A DNA stretch of 64,000 bases from Marsupella aquatica. Lineage: Eukaryota > Marchantiophyta. Positions 1 to 11,587 of this stretch are shown piece after piece (the first letter of the stretch is position 1; the number at the start of each line of letters is the position of its first letter). The stretch spans positions 21,328,001-21,392,000 of the forward strand of contig OZ316894.1 of assembly GCA_973895155.1 (NCBI GenBank), given 5' to 3'. The notes beneath the pieces were generated by a model. The model had not been told where the DNA came from. It saw nothing but the letters and a program-made list of their open reading frames with translations, and did no database searches. The position numbers and the translations under genes were made by a program.

Positions 1-3000
1 CCAGTCCATCTTGGCTTCATAGCCAAGTGGATATCCATTAGAGCTTTAGATTTGTTTGTGACACAGGCAACACAAGGAGAGAAAACATCTTAAAATTACG
101 CATGGTGCAAGACTAGGGCGGGTCGTTTGTTCCCTTAGAAAACTACTAAAAACAATAAACCAACAAATTTGGTTCTCTTTCAAAAAAAACAAAAACAAAA
201 TCTCTTCACCAATCACTCCCTATTAGGAACCTACACAAACCTCATTGAACCGTATGGTCTGGTTTATTATTATGTCCCACCAATCCCGACCGTTCATGGA
301 GTCCCCTCCGTGTGACATTTGCACTGTTTCCTCTCCTTTTCACTTCCCCCTAAATGGATGAGGTGGGAGTCGCCTACAAGCTCCAAAAGGACAAGACACC
401 TTGAGACATGTAATATGTCGTCTAGCGGCCTTGAAAATCGTGCCCAATCTTATCCTTAGAGGGGACATCCACAACCACGGTAGGAATTTCCGGAGCGCGA
501 TTATGTCGACTCCACCTAGCTTCTGGTCTGCATGCCTTACTTTGGATTCTTGTTGTTGGAATAGTGAATTACACTGTTACATGGCTAGCCTTGCGTAGGT
601 TACATAGCAGAGGAGACTCCTAGTCAAGGTCCGTCCCATTGTGCCATTGTGGGAACAGGGCTGCTGCACCTTCACGTTTCCTGGTTTACATTTTACAGTC
701 TGGTTGGAACCTTCACTAAATCCAAGGTGGGGCCTTTTTTCGCCATTGATGTGTGGAGTCCGGGACACCCTTTGCATGGAAGGAGCCCTGCATAAATTGG
801 CCCTAAAAGCAGATCTTGTCTCTGCTTGCTAGGGAGATGATTGCTTTTTGCCCTTCCATTCAGTCTTTGTCCTTGTGCTTGCCCACAGCTGCACACTACA
901 GACTAGGACACATTTTGTTCTACTAGAATTCAGAAGTCGAAGTCAGGGCAGGAAGGGTTGGAGTCTCTGCTTTTGGGTTTCCCCCAAAAATGCGGTCAGG
1001 CTTGCCTCACGAGGGGGCAAGGGGCTGATGACATGACAGTGAGTGAATCAGATGATGACATATTTTACTTTGAGCGCCACATGAGAAGTCCACTCACATG
1101 GGAGTTGGGCCTAAGTCCAGATACCCTAAGTACCAGTTCTAAGGTTTGCATAAGAAATAATTAATTATTGAAAATCAGTGTGGACAAAATTGTTAGGTAA
1201 GCTTGTGATAGTTGCTAGATGGTATACTTTACATGCACCTTCTTCTTTTATCATAAATTAAATTAAGTGAATTGCATATCACTACAAGACACATAGTTGG
1301 ACCAAATTTCCAACAGATTTACTGTGTATATTATTTTCAGGAATAATGGAAAAAACGTTGATGTACTAACATCTGCAAATGTTTCTAGGGTAAACATTGA
1401 GTTACAAATAAATTATTTCTATCATTTGCTCTATGATTTGAAAGTAAAAATATATAGCCTTCCTACAGGGCATGCGCCCCTGAAAATCCCTGTGATACTG
1501 GCCATAGGAATCATTGTTTTACAAGCCAGAATGCAGGAAGAGGTTATCACATAAACATATTGAAGTTTTATACTCTTGTTCTAAGTTTCCAAGCGCCTGT
1601 TGAATGCTGGCTTTTTGAATGAATTTGTTTTCGAGGTAAATAAAACCCTATTAGGCCCTTAAACAGAAAGTCTAGTAGAGCTCAAAAGTAAACCTAGTAG
1701 GAGTGCCACTAGAAGTAATTTATATAGAGTCCGTAAACGCAACACCCTAATGGTTCTTTTGGGTGCATTCTAGATATACTGTATGTGCTCCGTATGTGGG
1801 TGGCTGCAAAGAGTTAATTAAGCACATGGTAGAAATCTCATTAAGCACTCTATCGTACGGGCTTCAGCGCAATTACCTTTGACTGGCGCTCTTTATCCAC
1901 TTATTCAGGGTAAACGCGAACCCTATCCACCGCCTGCACTTCTTATCTGCTCGGATGGTACGCATCCGACGGTCCTGCGATCCGCTAAATTAGGGGCGGT
2001 CATTAGGGGGAATGCTAGACGAGTGGCGTGACCAGCATCGCTAGTCAGCTAGCGCCACTTAGCGGGTTGGTAAGGGCCAAGCCGGCCAAGGCTGGCGGGC
2101 AGTGCGGTGGATATTCGTCTATTTTGGCGGTGCCATTAGAGACGGTTTCATTTCGCGTGGGACTCTCATGCCGTTGAGATTCTGTACGGTAATAAGTTGT
2201 TTGAAAACAAATTTGGATTTGCGTTTTTCATAGTGGCGAAATTTTAAGTAATAATTTGCCAAGTTATATTTAGGAGGTCTATAGTGAAACCTCTATATAA
2301 TGACTATGAGGTGGCAAATTTAGGAGAGACGCAATAGCAAAATGTCATGCCTATATAGTAGTAGCTAAAGTCACTTTTGAAGGCTACTGTATACATTGAC
2401 TCTGAGGACATAACTGAAGTTGGGGTGCAGGTGTAAAATGGATAAACAGGTGAATCACTCTAACTATTGTAGTGAAGTGCTTCAATAGTTAAATGTCTTC
2501 ACCTCTTCATTAATTTGCCAGTTTGCCACCAAGTTATAGACTCCACTAATAAATTTTGACAGCTATCGTTTGGTCTCGAGAGATTTCTAGTTAAAAAATT
2601 AATCTGGGAAAATTAAATCCAAAATATTCTGAGCACTTTCTCGTTACTAAAAGAGACATCGGCCTCGTTGGAAGAAAAAACCTTCAAATTTGCCTTCATG
2701 TCAAAGTCTTAACTAACTGCTCTAACTGAAACCTGCATGATAAGAATCTGTTGCATCAAGACTGCGCTGAGACACTGTCTTCGATAATTAATTATGTACT
2801 TATTAATATCATGCCAGAATCTTCTAAAGCAGCCGTCATAATTCGCTTCTACACCATTAATATAACCCTAATTTAAAAACCTAAAATTTGTTGAAAGGTT
2901 CAAAAGACTTTATTGCAAAGTGAAATAACTAATAACGACGGGGCGACTTGTATGGGAATATACCCCTAAATTTGGATGGTAGGACGATACTGAATTGCTG

Positions 3001-3546
3001 ATATTTGGTTCTCTCAATAGATTTGCTATTCAAAGATGTTAGCAATTGTGGCTGATGTCGGCAAGTACAGTTTCTGGGAAGGTACACTCTTTACCATACT
3101 AAGTTACTGTTACTACCAAGATATAGTGTGACACTATCTATTACCAATAACAATTATATGAGAAAAGAAATAACATAACAAATTAACCTGACATTAAAAT
3201 GAATGATTAATGCGAATGTAATGATTTACTTAGACTCACTTGATTTAACATACAATATTTCCAGATTATTATATAGAACGTAGTGTTTTCCATAACAATT
3301 TCACTTACACACCCCAATAGTGTGTGATCACACCTGAGAACAAGACTCATGGTTTCATGCAATATTCTGGTAACAATCGTCCTGCCACAAATAGTGTGAG
3401 CCATTTCCACATTTATTGTTACTAGTCACACTCATTGAATCATCACAACTCATACTGAGGTACTGTCAGTAAGACTATGTTTTGTGGGATTCAAATTTCT
3501 TCAAGCTACACAATTAGTGACAGTAATATTAAGAGTGTTAAACCAA
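1..3546. other. intergenic, no gene recognised
   Basis: All open frames here are short (under 90 codons), overlap one another on both strands and show no recognisable domain. Base composition is AT-rich except for a GC-rich patch around 1,860-2,130. I see no RNA gene and no clear mobile-element ends in this stretch. Confidence 0.6.
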
Positions 3547-3548
3547 TA

Positions 3549-3716
3549 GGGTGTGTCAAAAGCACAGTACTACCTGAGTTACGACTCAGGACATAAAATG
3601 AACTTATGGTCAGGACAATATCCTTATAGGTTACCAAAATACGTACCCCATAAGGGTGGTATGTCCAACAAAAAGAAATCGTAACCAAAATGTTACGGGA
3701 GAATTTTGACACACCG
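3549..3716. mobile_element. 168-bp MITE, TA target duplication (copy 1)
   Basis: A short non-coding element flanked by TA on both sides (3547-3548 and 3717-3718). Its ends are inverted: the left begins GGGTGTGTCAAAA and the right ends TTTTGACACACCG. The same element, with the same length of 168 bp and matching interior blocks, occurs at 28582-28749. A TA duplication plus short terminal inverted repeats is the pattern of Tc1/mariner (Stowaway-like) MITEs. That superfamily assignment is an inference, because no transposase is present and the terminal sequence is not the classic Stowaway one. Confidence 0.7.
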
Positions 3717-4493
3717 TAATGTAGCTTGTGGGTTGCTTTGGCTTCCTGAATGTTCATCTGGCCTGGTGCACACATTCAAGGAACTTGGTTGGACCTTTTC
3801 ATAAATGAACATGGCCAAGTGAAAATTTGTTGCTGGTCCAATGAGTCCAACCCACACAAGTCTGATTGCAACATGAGTTTGAATGCACAACTCAGATAAG
3901 TGCAGATGAAGCACATTATCAAGGCTGATCAATGTTATTAGCCCATACAATTTGGGAGACCTGTAACCTAACCCACCTTAGAAACGTATGGATATGAATA
4001 CTAGGCATAGCAAAGGCAGGTCCAGGTTTTGAGTTCCACTAGAAACATTCATTCATTCCTTTGACACAAATTCCACCCAAAAATGGAATTCACACGAACT
4101 CTAGAAGCTTCAAAAACATGGCCAAAGTTCAGAGGGGGCTGTGGGCACCGAGTGCCTAGCAAGTGCTTGATGATGGTCTTCAACTCGAGCTGCAATTGGG
4201 GTCAGAAGTACACTATCAAGTTGGTCCAACTACACAACTCCCACCACCGTACAACCCCAGTTAACATGCCTACTCGTTTAGTCGTTTGAGTCCAATCGGC
4301 CCCAACTCTAGTCAGCACTGTTGGTACGGTCGAACACACTCAATGGGTGAATGGGTGAATGGGAGGAATTCGCTTCTTAACTGTAGAACAGGTTTTCTCC
4401 CCAACTGCAGTTCAAGTGGCGTCGTCAAGGGCGCACCACCGTAGGAGCCGAGCCACGGGATGCGCGGGTGGGGGATGCGAGCACCGACCTGTA

Positions 4494-4516
4494 CATTCCA
4501 TTCCATTCCATTCCAT
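4494..4516. repeat. (CATTC)n microsatellite
   Basis: About four and a half perfect units of the pentanucleotide CATTC. The same CATTC-type runs recur inside the repeat array near 33.37 and 33.42 kb, so the motif is dispersed in this genome. Confidence 0.85.
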
Positions 4517-4598
4517 GCATCGATGTCGACAGCGATGGAGAAATGCATCTCGTTGCGAGGAAAGCAATCATTCGAGTGATGACCATGCATGTCCTTCC

Positions 4599-4625
4599 GG
4601 GATGGATGGATGGATGGATGGATGG
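4599..4625. repeat. (GGAT)n microsatellite
   Basis: Six perfect GGAT units. It creates spurious MDGW-type and HPSI-type open frames on the two strands. Confidence 0.85.
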
Positions 4626-6261
4626 GGGCGACGAGGAAGTGTGTACCTGGATCGATAGATGCATGCATGCCGGGATAAGTGCGTCGGGCCATGGGTCAAA
4701 GGAGGAATGAGGAATCCGTCGACGCGAGTCATGAGGAGTAAAGATGGGTTCGCGAAGGCTCGTGGAGGACAAGGCCGAGGGGCCGAGACTGAACATTGCA
4801 CCCAATCATTCGGAGATCTCCCCCCCCCCCCTTGACCCCTTCCCAGTCGGGGGCTTTCCATCATTACGCTGAGACGCGCAAACCCGCAGTCCCCAACCGT
4901 CCAGCGGCGAGTCAGCAATCCCACCAACCCCGGGCCTGCTACCGGGTCGCCGACGTCGGCGGTTCCCGCTCGCAGCCGGTTGCCTCACTGCCTGGCTCCA
5001 TGAGTCCATGACCACGGAAGGCCTCGGGAAGACCACAACCGCCACTCCCTAGCGCCGGTCAGCTCGGCGGACGGGTGACCTTCTTCAGCCGGGTCCTCTA
5101 CTGTGCCCCCGTGCCCCGTCCGTGGCGTGGCGTAAAAGACCAGGCAGCACAGCGAGAACATTCTCCCCGGGAGAGGGATTAAGTAACGTATTGCTTCATG
5201 GATAAGTTAATTCGAGGGATGCCATGACCGCGAATGCGGGGCTGACACGCGCGACTCGAGACCGTAGGACGAGACTGCCATGGGAGAGAGATACGTCCTC
5301 CAAGGACGTATGCATACAACGCCGCCTCCCTTCAATCACGGGTCGATTCGGTTTGTGTACACGGCCCCATCTCCGGAAATGAATTAAAAAAATTGAACTC
5401 GACTAAAACGAAACAATTGGGACTTGGGGGAATAATCAGAGTTAAAAACTCATTCCATTTGGATTTGTGTGAAGAGCCTCATGGAGAATGAATTTTCTGC
5501 ATGCAGGAAAGAGATCTAAGAACTGACTGCATTGCACATCGCTAGATTGCTGCTCGTGCCTTCCTTTAATTTTGGAAGTACTCTAGACCATTGCTCGTGT
5601 GCACTGTTTTTTTTGTATTGGAAAATAATGGTGAAAATTGTCTCAAATCTGGGCTGGATACCCATGCAATAGAGAAAAAAATTTAAAAATTAAAAAGAAT
5701 TTTGCCACCGTCTGTACCGTTCTAATCCAATGGCACTCCTTCAATCTGGCAAGATCTAATGGGTTGAGGACAAGGCAGTAGATCTCTCGCTAAAATACAC
5801 AGTACTTGTGTGATATTGTTTAAGCTTGTCTGCAGTGGCCATTCAGGTGATCAAGTGACCTCAACGGGTTATACTTGTTGCTTTAGAAATCCAATAACTA
5901 AATTCAAATATAGTAAATATCTCCCTTATAAGAATACCATTATCTTTGTAGGACAGATAATATACCTTGTTGTATTGTATACTTTAATTCCGTAAGTTTG
6001 AGGATCTTATAGATTATTATTACTAGAATCTCTCATAAGATTTTCTTGTACATCCCGTACATTCCAATTGAAATTATCATTAAAATTGCATGGTTACAAC
6101 TTACAAAAGAGGAGCTCAAGTCCCTATGTGAGCCCGCTCTTACGAATAGGATGATTGACTTGCACCGTGCTCCAACTCGCCCCCCCCTAACCAGAGAGGG
6201 AGGTAGCTTTGGTGATTCCACCCTTCATTGTCATGTTCAATGTAAGACACCTTGATTGTAA

Positions 6262-6613
6262 GAGTCTCTCCAATCCAACTGGGTTGAGTTTTGTTATTGT
6301 AATTGGGTGTCGACCAAATTCAGTAAAGTAAATCTAAAATGTCAAGGTCCAACTCACTCACTGTAATGCTATTTCAGGAATTTGGTTTTTTTATTACTGG
6401 ATCTATATATGGGAGGGATTAAGTTGACTCCTTATTGGGTTGTTGTTGGGCTTTCAAGATCTCAATCTCCCCTTGATACCTGCTGTTTAGCCAAGATTAT
6501 CCCATTAGGTTTGGGACTGCTTTTCAGTTCGCCCCTAAGTACACTGAACCAAATATAGGATGCTGTTAGAACGGGTACCCAAGTAGCAAAAGCCCCTTGG
6601 GTTGGAGATACTC
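6262..6613. mobile_element. PIF/Harbinger (Tourist-like) MITE
   Basis: A 352-bp non-coding element. Its left end reads GAGTCTCTCCAA and its right end TTGGAGATACTC, an 11/12 inverted match. It is flanked by the 3-bp direct repeat TAA (6259-6261 and 6614-6616). A TWA target duplication with GAGNNTCTCCAA termini is the known signature of plant Tourist MITEs mobilised by PIF/Harbinger transposases. No transposase is encoded. Confidence 0.85.
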
Positions 6614-6616
6614 TAA

Positions 6617-8176
6617 GATGGGAATTCTTTTGCTCATATGCGAACAAAGGGCAGAAAATCCAGTACTTCCTAACGAAAGGTAGGAAAAGACTAGATTTGA
6701 ACCATGTTCTTAATTTTTAATAGTTTTTTGGTTTGGTGGACCAGTTGGAAAGAGATTGGGTTGTACTTTACTGCTACGAGCCACAGCTGAAAATTTCACA
6801 ACAGGACTATGTCTTGTCAACAATGAAACGCCTATTCGAGAACTTTCATGGTTCGAGCTATAGCCTTGTCATGGGGCTCACACTGATCAGATGATTGCTG
6901 GGCTCACCCTTGATCAGATGTTACCAGGCATATGTGGTACATGTGGTCATATAGGATGTCCGTATCTGGCCCCTTAACTAACACATGAGATGTGTTCAAG
7001 TAGTGTCTACACTATGAAGAGTGCGATTGTTGTCATTCACAGAATCTGTCGGAAAGCAAGTTCTCTTTAATTCGGAATAATCGTACTAGAGAAAGTGATT
7101 GGTGTGATTGATATCTGTACTGATGTTTCATGTAGAATGTGTCCAACGGGACTCTATATTTTGGATACTTTGAAGGTAGGTTTCATCAGATTGGCCACTC
7201 AATATAGGGATAGGTTGTGGAACTCATGATGGGTGAATTTGGCTATCATTTACGTTGATGCTGAGTTTGGAATGTGCCCAACTGGTTTTGATGTGGAAGT
7301 CGCCCATAGTGAAAGGGCCCTTAGTGCCCACTTGCATGCAGTAGGGGTAAAAGGAGTTACTTTGCTAAGCTATCGAGCATGGTATAGCTCTAAGTTACCA
7401 ACTCGTTTGTTTAAGTTACCTGTCATAGCAAAACAAAAATCTAGCATAGGTAGCAATACATTTGAAAAATTAATTAGAGTTAAATATATGGGTATAGCAT
7501 ATGCATATACGTGTACAAGCCTATTGAACTAACCAACGGCTAAAACAAACGACAAAATTCCTCAGTGATATGCAAACAAATGCTTTTGATTCGAGGAAAG
7601 AAGCTAGGACATAGAGTTAGAGTAGCCATAATAATTTGCTTTCCAAAAGAAAAGGATTTGCTTACATAGTGGATGTTCACCTCTTTGGTTTCAGATTTGA
7701 CGTCCCGTAATGACCCTATCTTGGGAACATGCAGACCTAATCCCAGGTCCCCACATGGAACCCAACCCTGCTGTTGGGATGGGAGTGTGAGGCCCCCACT
7801 CCCCAAAAATGTCCACGGAAGCCACCAAAAACATATATTTTGGCACAGAAGTGAGCTGCCCAAGTTCAGCTCGAGCTCAATCAGCCACCTCAGTTTAGTG
7901 AAATTTCAGAGACACATTTCAGCTGCTTCTAGCGGTGGTTCTTGGTGCATGCCGAAGGTGGGAGCAGTAAGCCGTGTGACAGACCTGAACCGGTAGACGC
8001 AGGTGCCAAAGCAGCTTAACAAAGAGGACAGCTGGTTGATTGGCGAACAAGGGTGGAGTGCTCTTAGAAAGCTTACTTTCTGTGACTGCCTCTATGGCTC
8101 TGCCACTCTTGACCCTAGTTCATGTACTGCGGTTCAAGGTTACAACACATGCCCCTTCTCAAGAGAGCCCACCAAT
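6617..8176. other. intergenic, no gene recognised
   Basis: Open frames reach at most 107 codons, with no recognisable domain and with overlapping frames on the opposite strand. No RNA gene or element boundary was identified. Confidence 0.5.
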
Positions 8177-8307
8177 GCCCATAGAGGCATGGCTGAGTGG
8201 TAGCTCATTTGAGTGGAGACTGATAGGTCTTGGGTTCAAGTGTTGTGATTGACTGTTCCCTTTCTGTGAGGTTTCACATATTTCTCCTTAATTAAAATTA
8301 AAAAAAG
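8177..8307 (+). mobile_element. tRNA-derived SINE (copy 1)
   Basis: A polymerase III-type head: an A box TGGCTGAGTGG at 8190-8200 and a B box GGGTTCAAGTG at 8232-8242, about 42 bp apart, as in a tRNA gene. The body then departs from a tRNA fold and ends in an A-rich tail (8291-8307). A second copy with the same head, body and A/T tail is at 27531-27669. The A box resembles Ser/Leu tRNAs. Two dispersed copies without an intact cloverleaf argue for a SINE rather than a tRNA gene. Confidence 0.8.
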
Positions 8308-9900
8308 ACCCCCCCCTGTCTCTCCTTGGTGATATTTGACCAGCCCCTAAGGCACCACACTCACTATTCTGCCTCACTTGTTAGCATTCTGGTAGAGGCA
8401 AACAGTTGCAAATGGAGAGTTGCATTGGGGGACACAGGGCAGGGGTTGAATTAACAGTTTCCTTGTGCAAAAGCTTTTGAGCCAAAGGTAAGGACAATGA
8501 TATTCATCAATCAATCAAATTAACTATAAAGGAAAAACTTTACATTCTCAGTTGATGTCCTAATTGGATCACTTACTTTTCATAATTGGAAGCCAGAAAA
8601 ACCCCCACCTGGCTTATATGTTTTTTTTTGTTTTGTACCCCAAAAGAGTATTAACTGCAAGGAAATTTGTGAGCAAGTTCACTTAATGTCAACTAGCGTG
8701 AGTATGTATGGTGAGGGCCCCTTACATGCAAGCATAGTATTAACATCAAAAATTGTTATTACCAGAGAAATTTGGGTCTATGGTTCACTCAGGTCATGAC
8801 AGGGTAGATTCAATTGTGGAATTCTAGAGTACATATAATAATTATTATGCCCCTCCTCAATGTGATCATACAAGAGAGGTACTTTTTACTGAAACCCTTT
8901 TGTACTGTTGGCAGCGTGATATATGTCTGGTCCACAATGGGGAGAGTATTTATTTTCCAGGTGGCACCAAAATGAGGTATTCACCCAGGTTCTTTCGAGT
9001 GGGTTCATTACGGACCATTGCGGAGAAACGGTAGGTTCACGTGGGGCCATTTCAAAGGCTTGCGACCCTGCTATAACAAATAATAGGCTGGCTGGCAAGG
9101 TTGAGAGCGACTGACAAAATTACTTTTGGCAGGCTGATATATAGATACAAATATGTACAATGAATAACCCATTCTATAGGAGACGTTAAAGTAACAATAA
9201 CAATCCTGCCCCCCCCCCCCCCCTCCCCCCCGCCTCCCCCCCCCCCCTCCATTTCCTTTGCCAAGTCCCCTTTTCTCCTCATCTTCTGCAACACTAGACA
9301 GTGTCCAGGTAGCGTTTTTTAACTCCTTTGACTTGCTTTTGTGATAGAGGTCCTTGGCCACCAATCATGAGGGTAATTAAAAATCTCGCCCAACACCGAT
9401 ATAACGGTGCAGCTCTCGCTGTCCATTCGAGCCGAGGACGTCATATTCCCCAGTCTCCAACGTCATTCCCTGAAACAAGAACATTATTATTATTCTGAAT
9501 CGGGTCCCCCCCTCCTCTTTTTAATAATTTTCGTCCCTGACAAGAATCTTCCCCTTGCAGAGCGAGAGGACCCGTACGGCACGCAGAAAGAGAATAAATC
9601 GATATCGGCATTTCGTAATCTCGCCCTACGGGAAATAATCCTCACCCGCCGATCCGCTCCGCATCGACGGCCCTCCGCCCACCGAACGCTGCACAAAGGC
9701 GAAATTATCAAATACAGGGGAAATTGTGGCGAAATGAATCTTTCGTGACGTGGCAGGGGTCAGGGGTGACGGAATGACGGTATTCCAACAGCTGATCTCA
9801 TCAGACGGCCAGGATCGGATCATGGGCTCTCGTGACGGGGGGGCCCCAGCCATCTTCGCCCATACGCCTCAAGGGGCTGTCCCTCGAGGGCAGCACTCTA
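8308..9900. other. intergenic, no gene recognised
   Basis: No supported gene. Glycine-rich frames on the minus strand near 9.05-9.36 kb are translations of the poly-C tract. GC content rises toward the S40 gene from about 9.4 kb. Confidence 0.5.
9209..9250. repeat. poly-C (minus-strand poly-G) tract
   Basis: A 42-bp run of almost pure C, with T at 9224, G at 9232, T at 9235 and T at 9248. The minus strand is a near-continuous G run able in principle to form G-quadruplexes. Its exact length may be a sequencing or assembly artefact. Confidence 0.85.
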
Positions 9901-9908
9901 CCGGGCCG

Positions 9909-9918
9909 TTAATAAAAG
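9909..9918 (+). promoter_or_regulatory. possible TATA box of the S40-family gene
   Basis: TTAATAAAAG lies in a GC-rich setting, followed after about 110 bp by a (GA)n tract (10037-10054), a common feature of plant core promoters and 5' leaders. It would imply a leader of about 1.6 kb before the start at 11588. No other TATA-like sequence stands out nearby, but there is no transcript evidence. Confidence 0.25.
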
Positions 9919-9944
9919 GGCCGAGTCCTTCCTTTATCCCTGAC

Positions 9945-11587
9945 TTCAGTGGTCGCACGCCCAGCACCGTCCGCTCTCCCTGCTGCCCTTCCTTTCCTCA
10001 CAGCCCCCCACTCTACTTGCGCCCTTCCGCGGGAGTGTGAGAGAGAGAGAGAGACCCGTGTAGACGGAGACCAAAGGCGACGAGAAGAGGAACAGAGGGA
10101 GAGAGGTGAGAGAGCGAGAAGAGCATATAATAGGCACACAAAGCGTTTTGGACTACGGTGTTACGTCGACGTTTCTTCGCGGCTTCGTGGTGCAATTGGT
10201 TGGGCCGGACACCTGGCTCGTGGCTCCTGGTGCGAAAGAGGAGACACCCACTCATCGACGAATAAGCAAGCGCAAGAGGAGGAGAGGAGCGGAGCAGAGA
10301 GGGAGAGGAGAGGAGAAGAGGGAAAGGCCTAGTCAGTCGTTGGTTCATTTATCATTTTCTCATTCATTCGGTGTTGTGGCTGCGGTCTCCTGCTTCTGCT
10401 GCTGCTGCCACCACCGCGGCTTCTAGTTCGGCTTCGGGTTCGGCGCACGAAGGTGTTGTGGGAGTGGTGGGTTTGGGATTTCTATTACCCGCTGCTGCTG
10501 GGTGGATTGAATGCGGGTGAATGCGGCTGCTGCCGCTGCCTGGCTTCGACTCGAACTCGAAGTGTGATTGAGTTTTGTTCCCCGTCAACCGGGTGGAGTT
10601 GATTCGGATGCGAAGATTTGCGGATGATTGCATTTTTGCACTGTGAAACTGCGGAAGTAGGGATTTCGTCGTTGTGTCGCTCGTCGGGAAGGGCACGGGA
10701 AGAGGAGTTGGTGCGCCATTTCCAGCGTCTTTGAATCTTTGACTTCTGTGCCCGCTCGGAGCTGCCCCGCTTGTCGTGGATGTTTGCGTTGGGCGGTGGC
10801 AGTGAGTTTTGCTCCAAGTGCCCAACCGCAACTTTTTTTAGCATTCGCTGAGTCCTGGTTTCCACCGTGGGTCGGTGTGCTGTGTCCGTGTTACTTGCCA
10901 TTAGCACGCGCGGCACTAGCGGAGTGCACGGGTTGGGGCTGGTAGCGCGAACGAGCTGCGAAGAGTAGGAGCGAGTGCGGACCGGAATCAACTTGCGGGA
11001 CGGCTTGTTTGAAGGGGAGAAGGTTCTAAGCAGTGTGTTTTGCTGCTCGATTGCTCGCTGAGTCTTCGTCAGGCCTTTCTTTCCCTGGATACTCAATCTG
11101 CGGCACGTGAAGTGCTTTGTGGTCACGTCGGCTGCGAGCTCTTGAAGCTCTGGTTCTTTCTATTCTCTCTGTTCTTCTCGGATTCCATCTCTGCCAATCG
11201 GCTGTTCGTATTTCTGTTAGTGTTGTAGTTCTCGATGGGCGTCAGGCATCATCGTCTCTCCTAGCATTGATCATTTGTAGTAGTCGCGATATTAGTACAG
11301 TTTTGTAGTGGCCATTTTTTATGATCCTGGTCCCTTATTATTTACTCTCTGAAGTAGTCTCAAAGTTCTGATTTCCTGGCAAGCTACTGGAAAGTGCATG
11401 TTCTGGACACGATTTACGGCTTCGCCAGTGGCATTTGCAATCAGTTTCGTTGGGAAGATCCTATCAGATCAGGTGTCTGGAATTCGTCGCTGTCACGCAA
11501 TACTGGTCAGAGGGTTCAGTTGGGATTAGAGTTCAGGATTGTTTCGAACGTAAGATCAGAAAAGTTCGACATAAACTGGATCCAAGG
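9945..11587 (+). other. probable promoter/5' leader of the S40-family gene
   Basis: A GC-rich, gene-free stretch upstream of the S40 CDS. It holds a (GA)n tract at 10037-10054, purine-rich DNA to about 10,330 and CTG/CCG-rich DNA at 10,390-10,560. Open frames on both strands here, including a 213-codon one on the minus strand at 10485-11126, are low complexity and unsupported. A 5'UTR intron is possible; I could not place one. Confidence 0.35.

Larger units (their letters stand above)
3719..6258. other. intergenic, no gene recognised
   Basis: No supported gene. Open frames at about 4.3-5.05 kb on both strands come from simple repeats and GC-rich low-complexity DNA (runs of Ser/His/Pro, many overlapping frames). 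Microsatellites at 4494-4516 and 4599-4625 lie inside this stretch, as does a C11-12 run near 4820. Confidence 0.5.

Noticed and set aside
4312-4927. Cluster of 80-126 codon ORFs on both strands
   Set aside because: All pass through the CATTC and GGAT microsatellites and differ only by frame; none is supported.
8177-8250. tRNA gene
   Set aside because: A and B boxes are present, but the sequence does not complete a cloverleaf and a diverged copy with an A/T tail exists; a SINE fits better.
9052-9364. Glycine-rich minus-strand ORFs
   Set aside because: Direct translation of the poly-C/poly-G tract.
10485-11126. 213-codon minus-strand ORF opposite the S40 leader
   Set aside because: Low-complexity Ser/Arg/Thr-rich translation of GC-rich leader DNA, no recognisable domain, and rival frames on the other strand.
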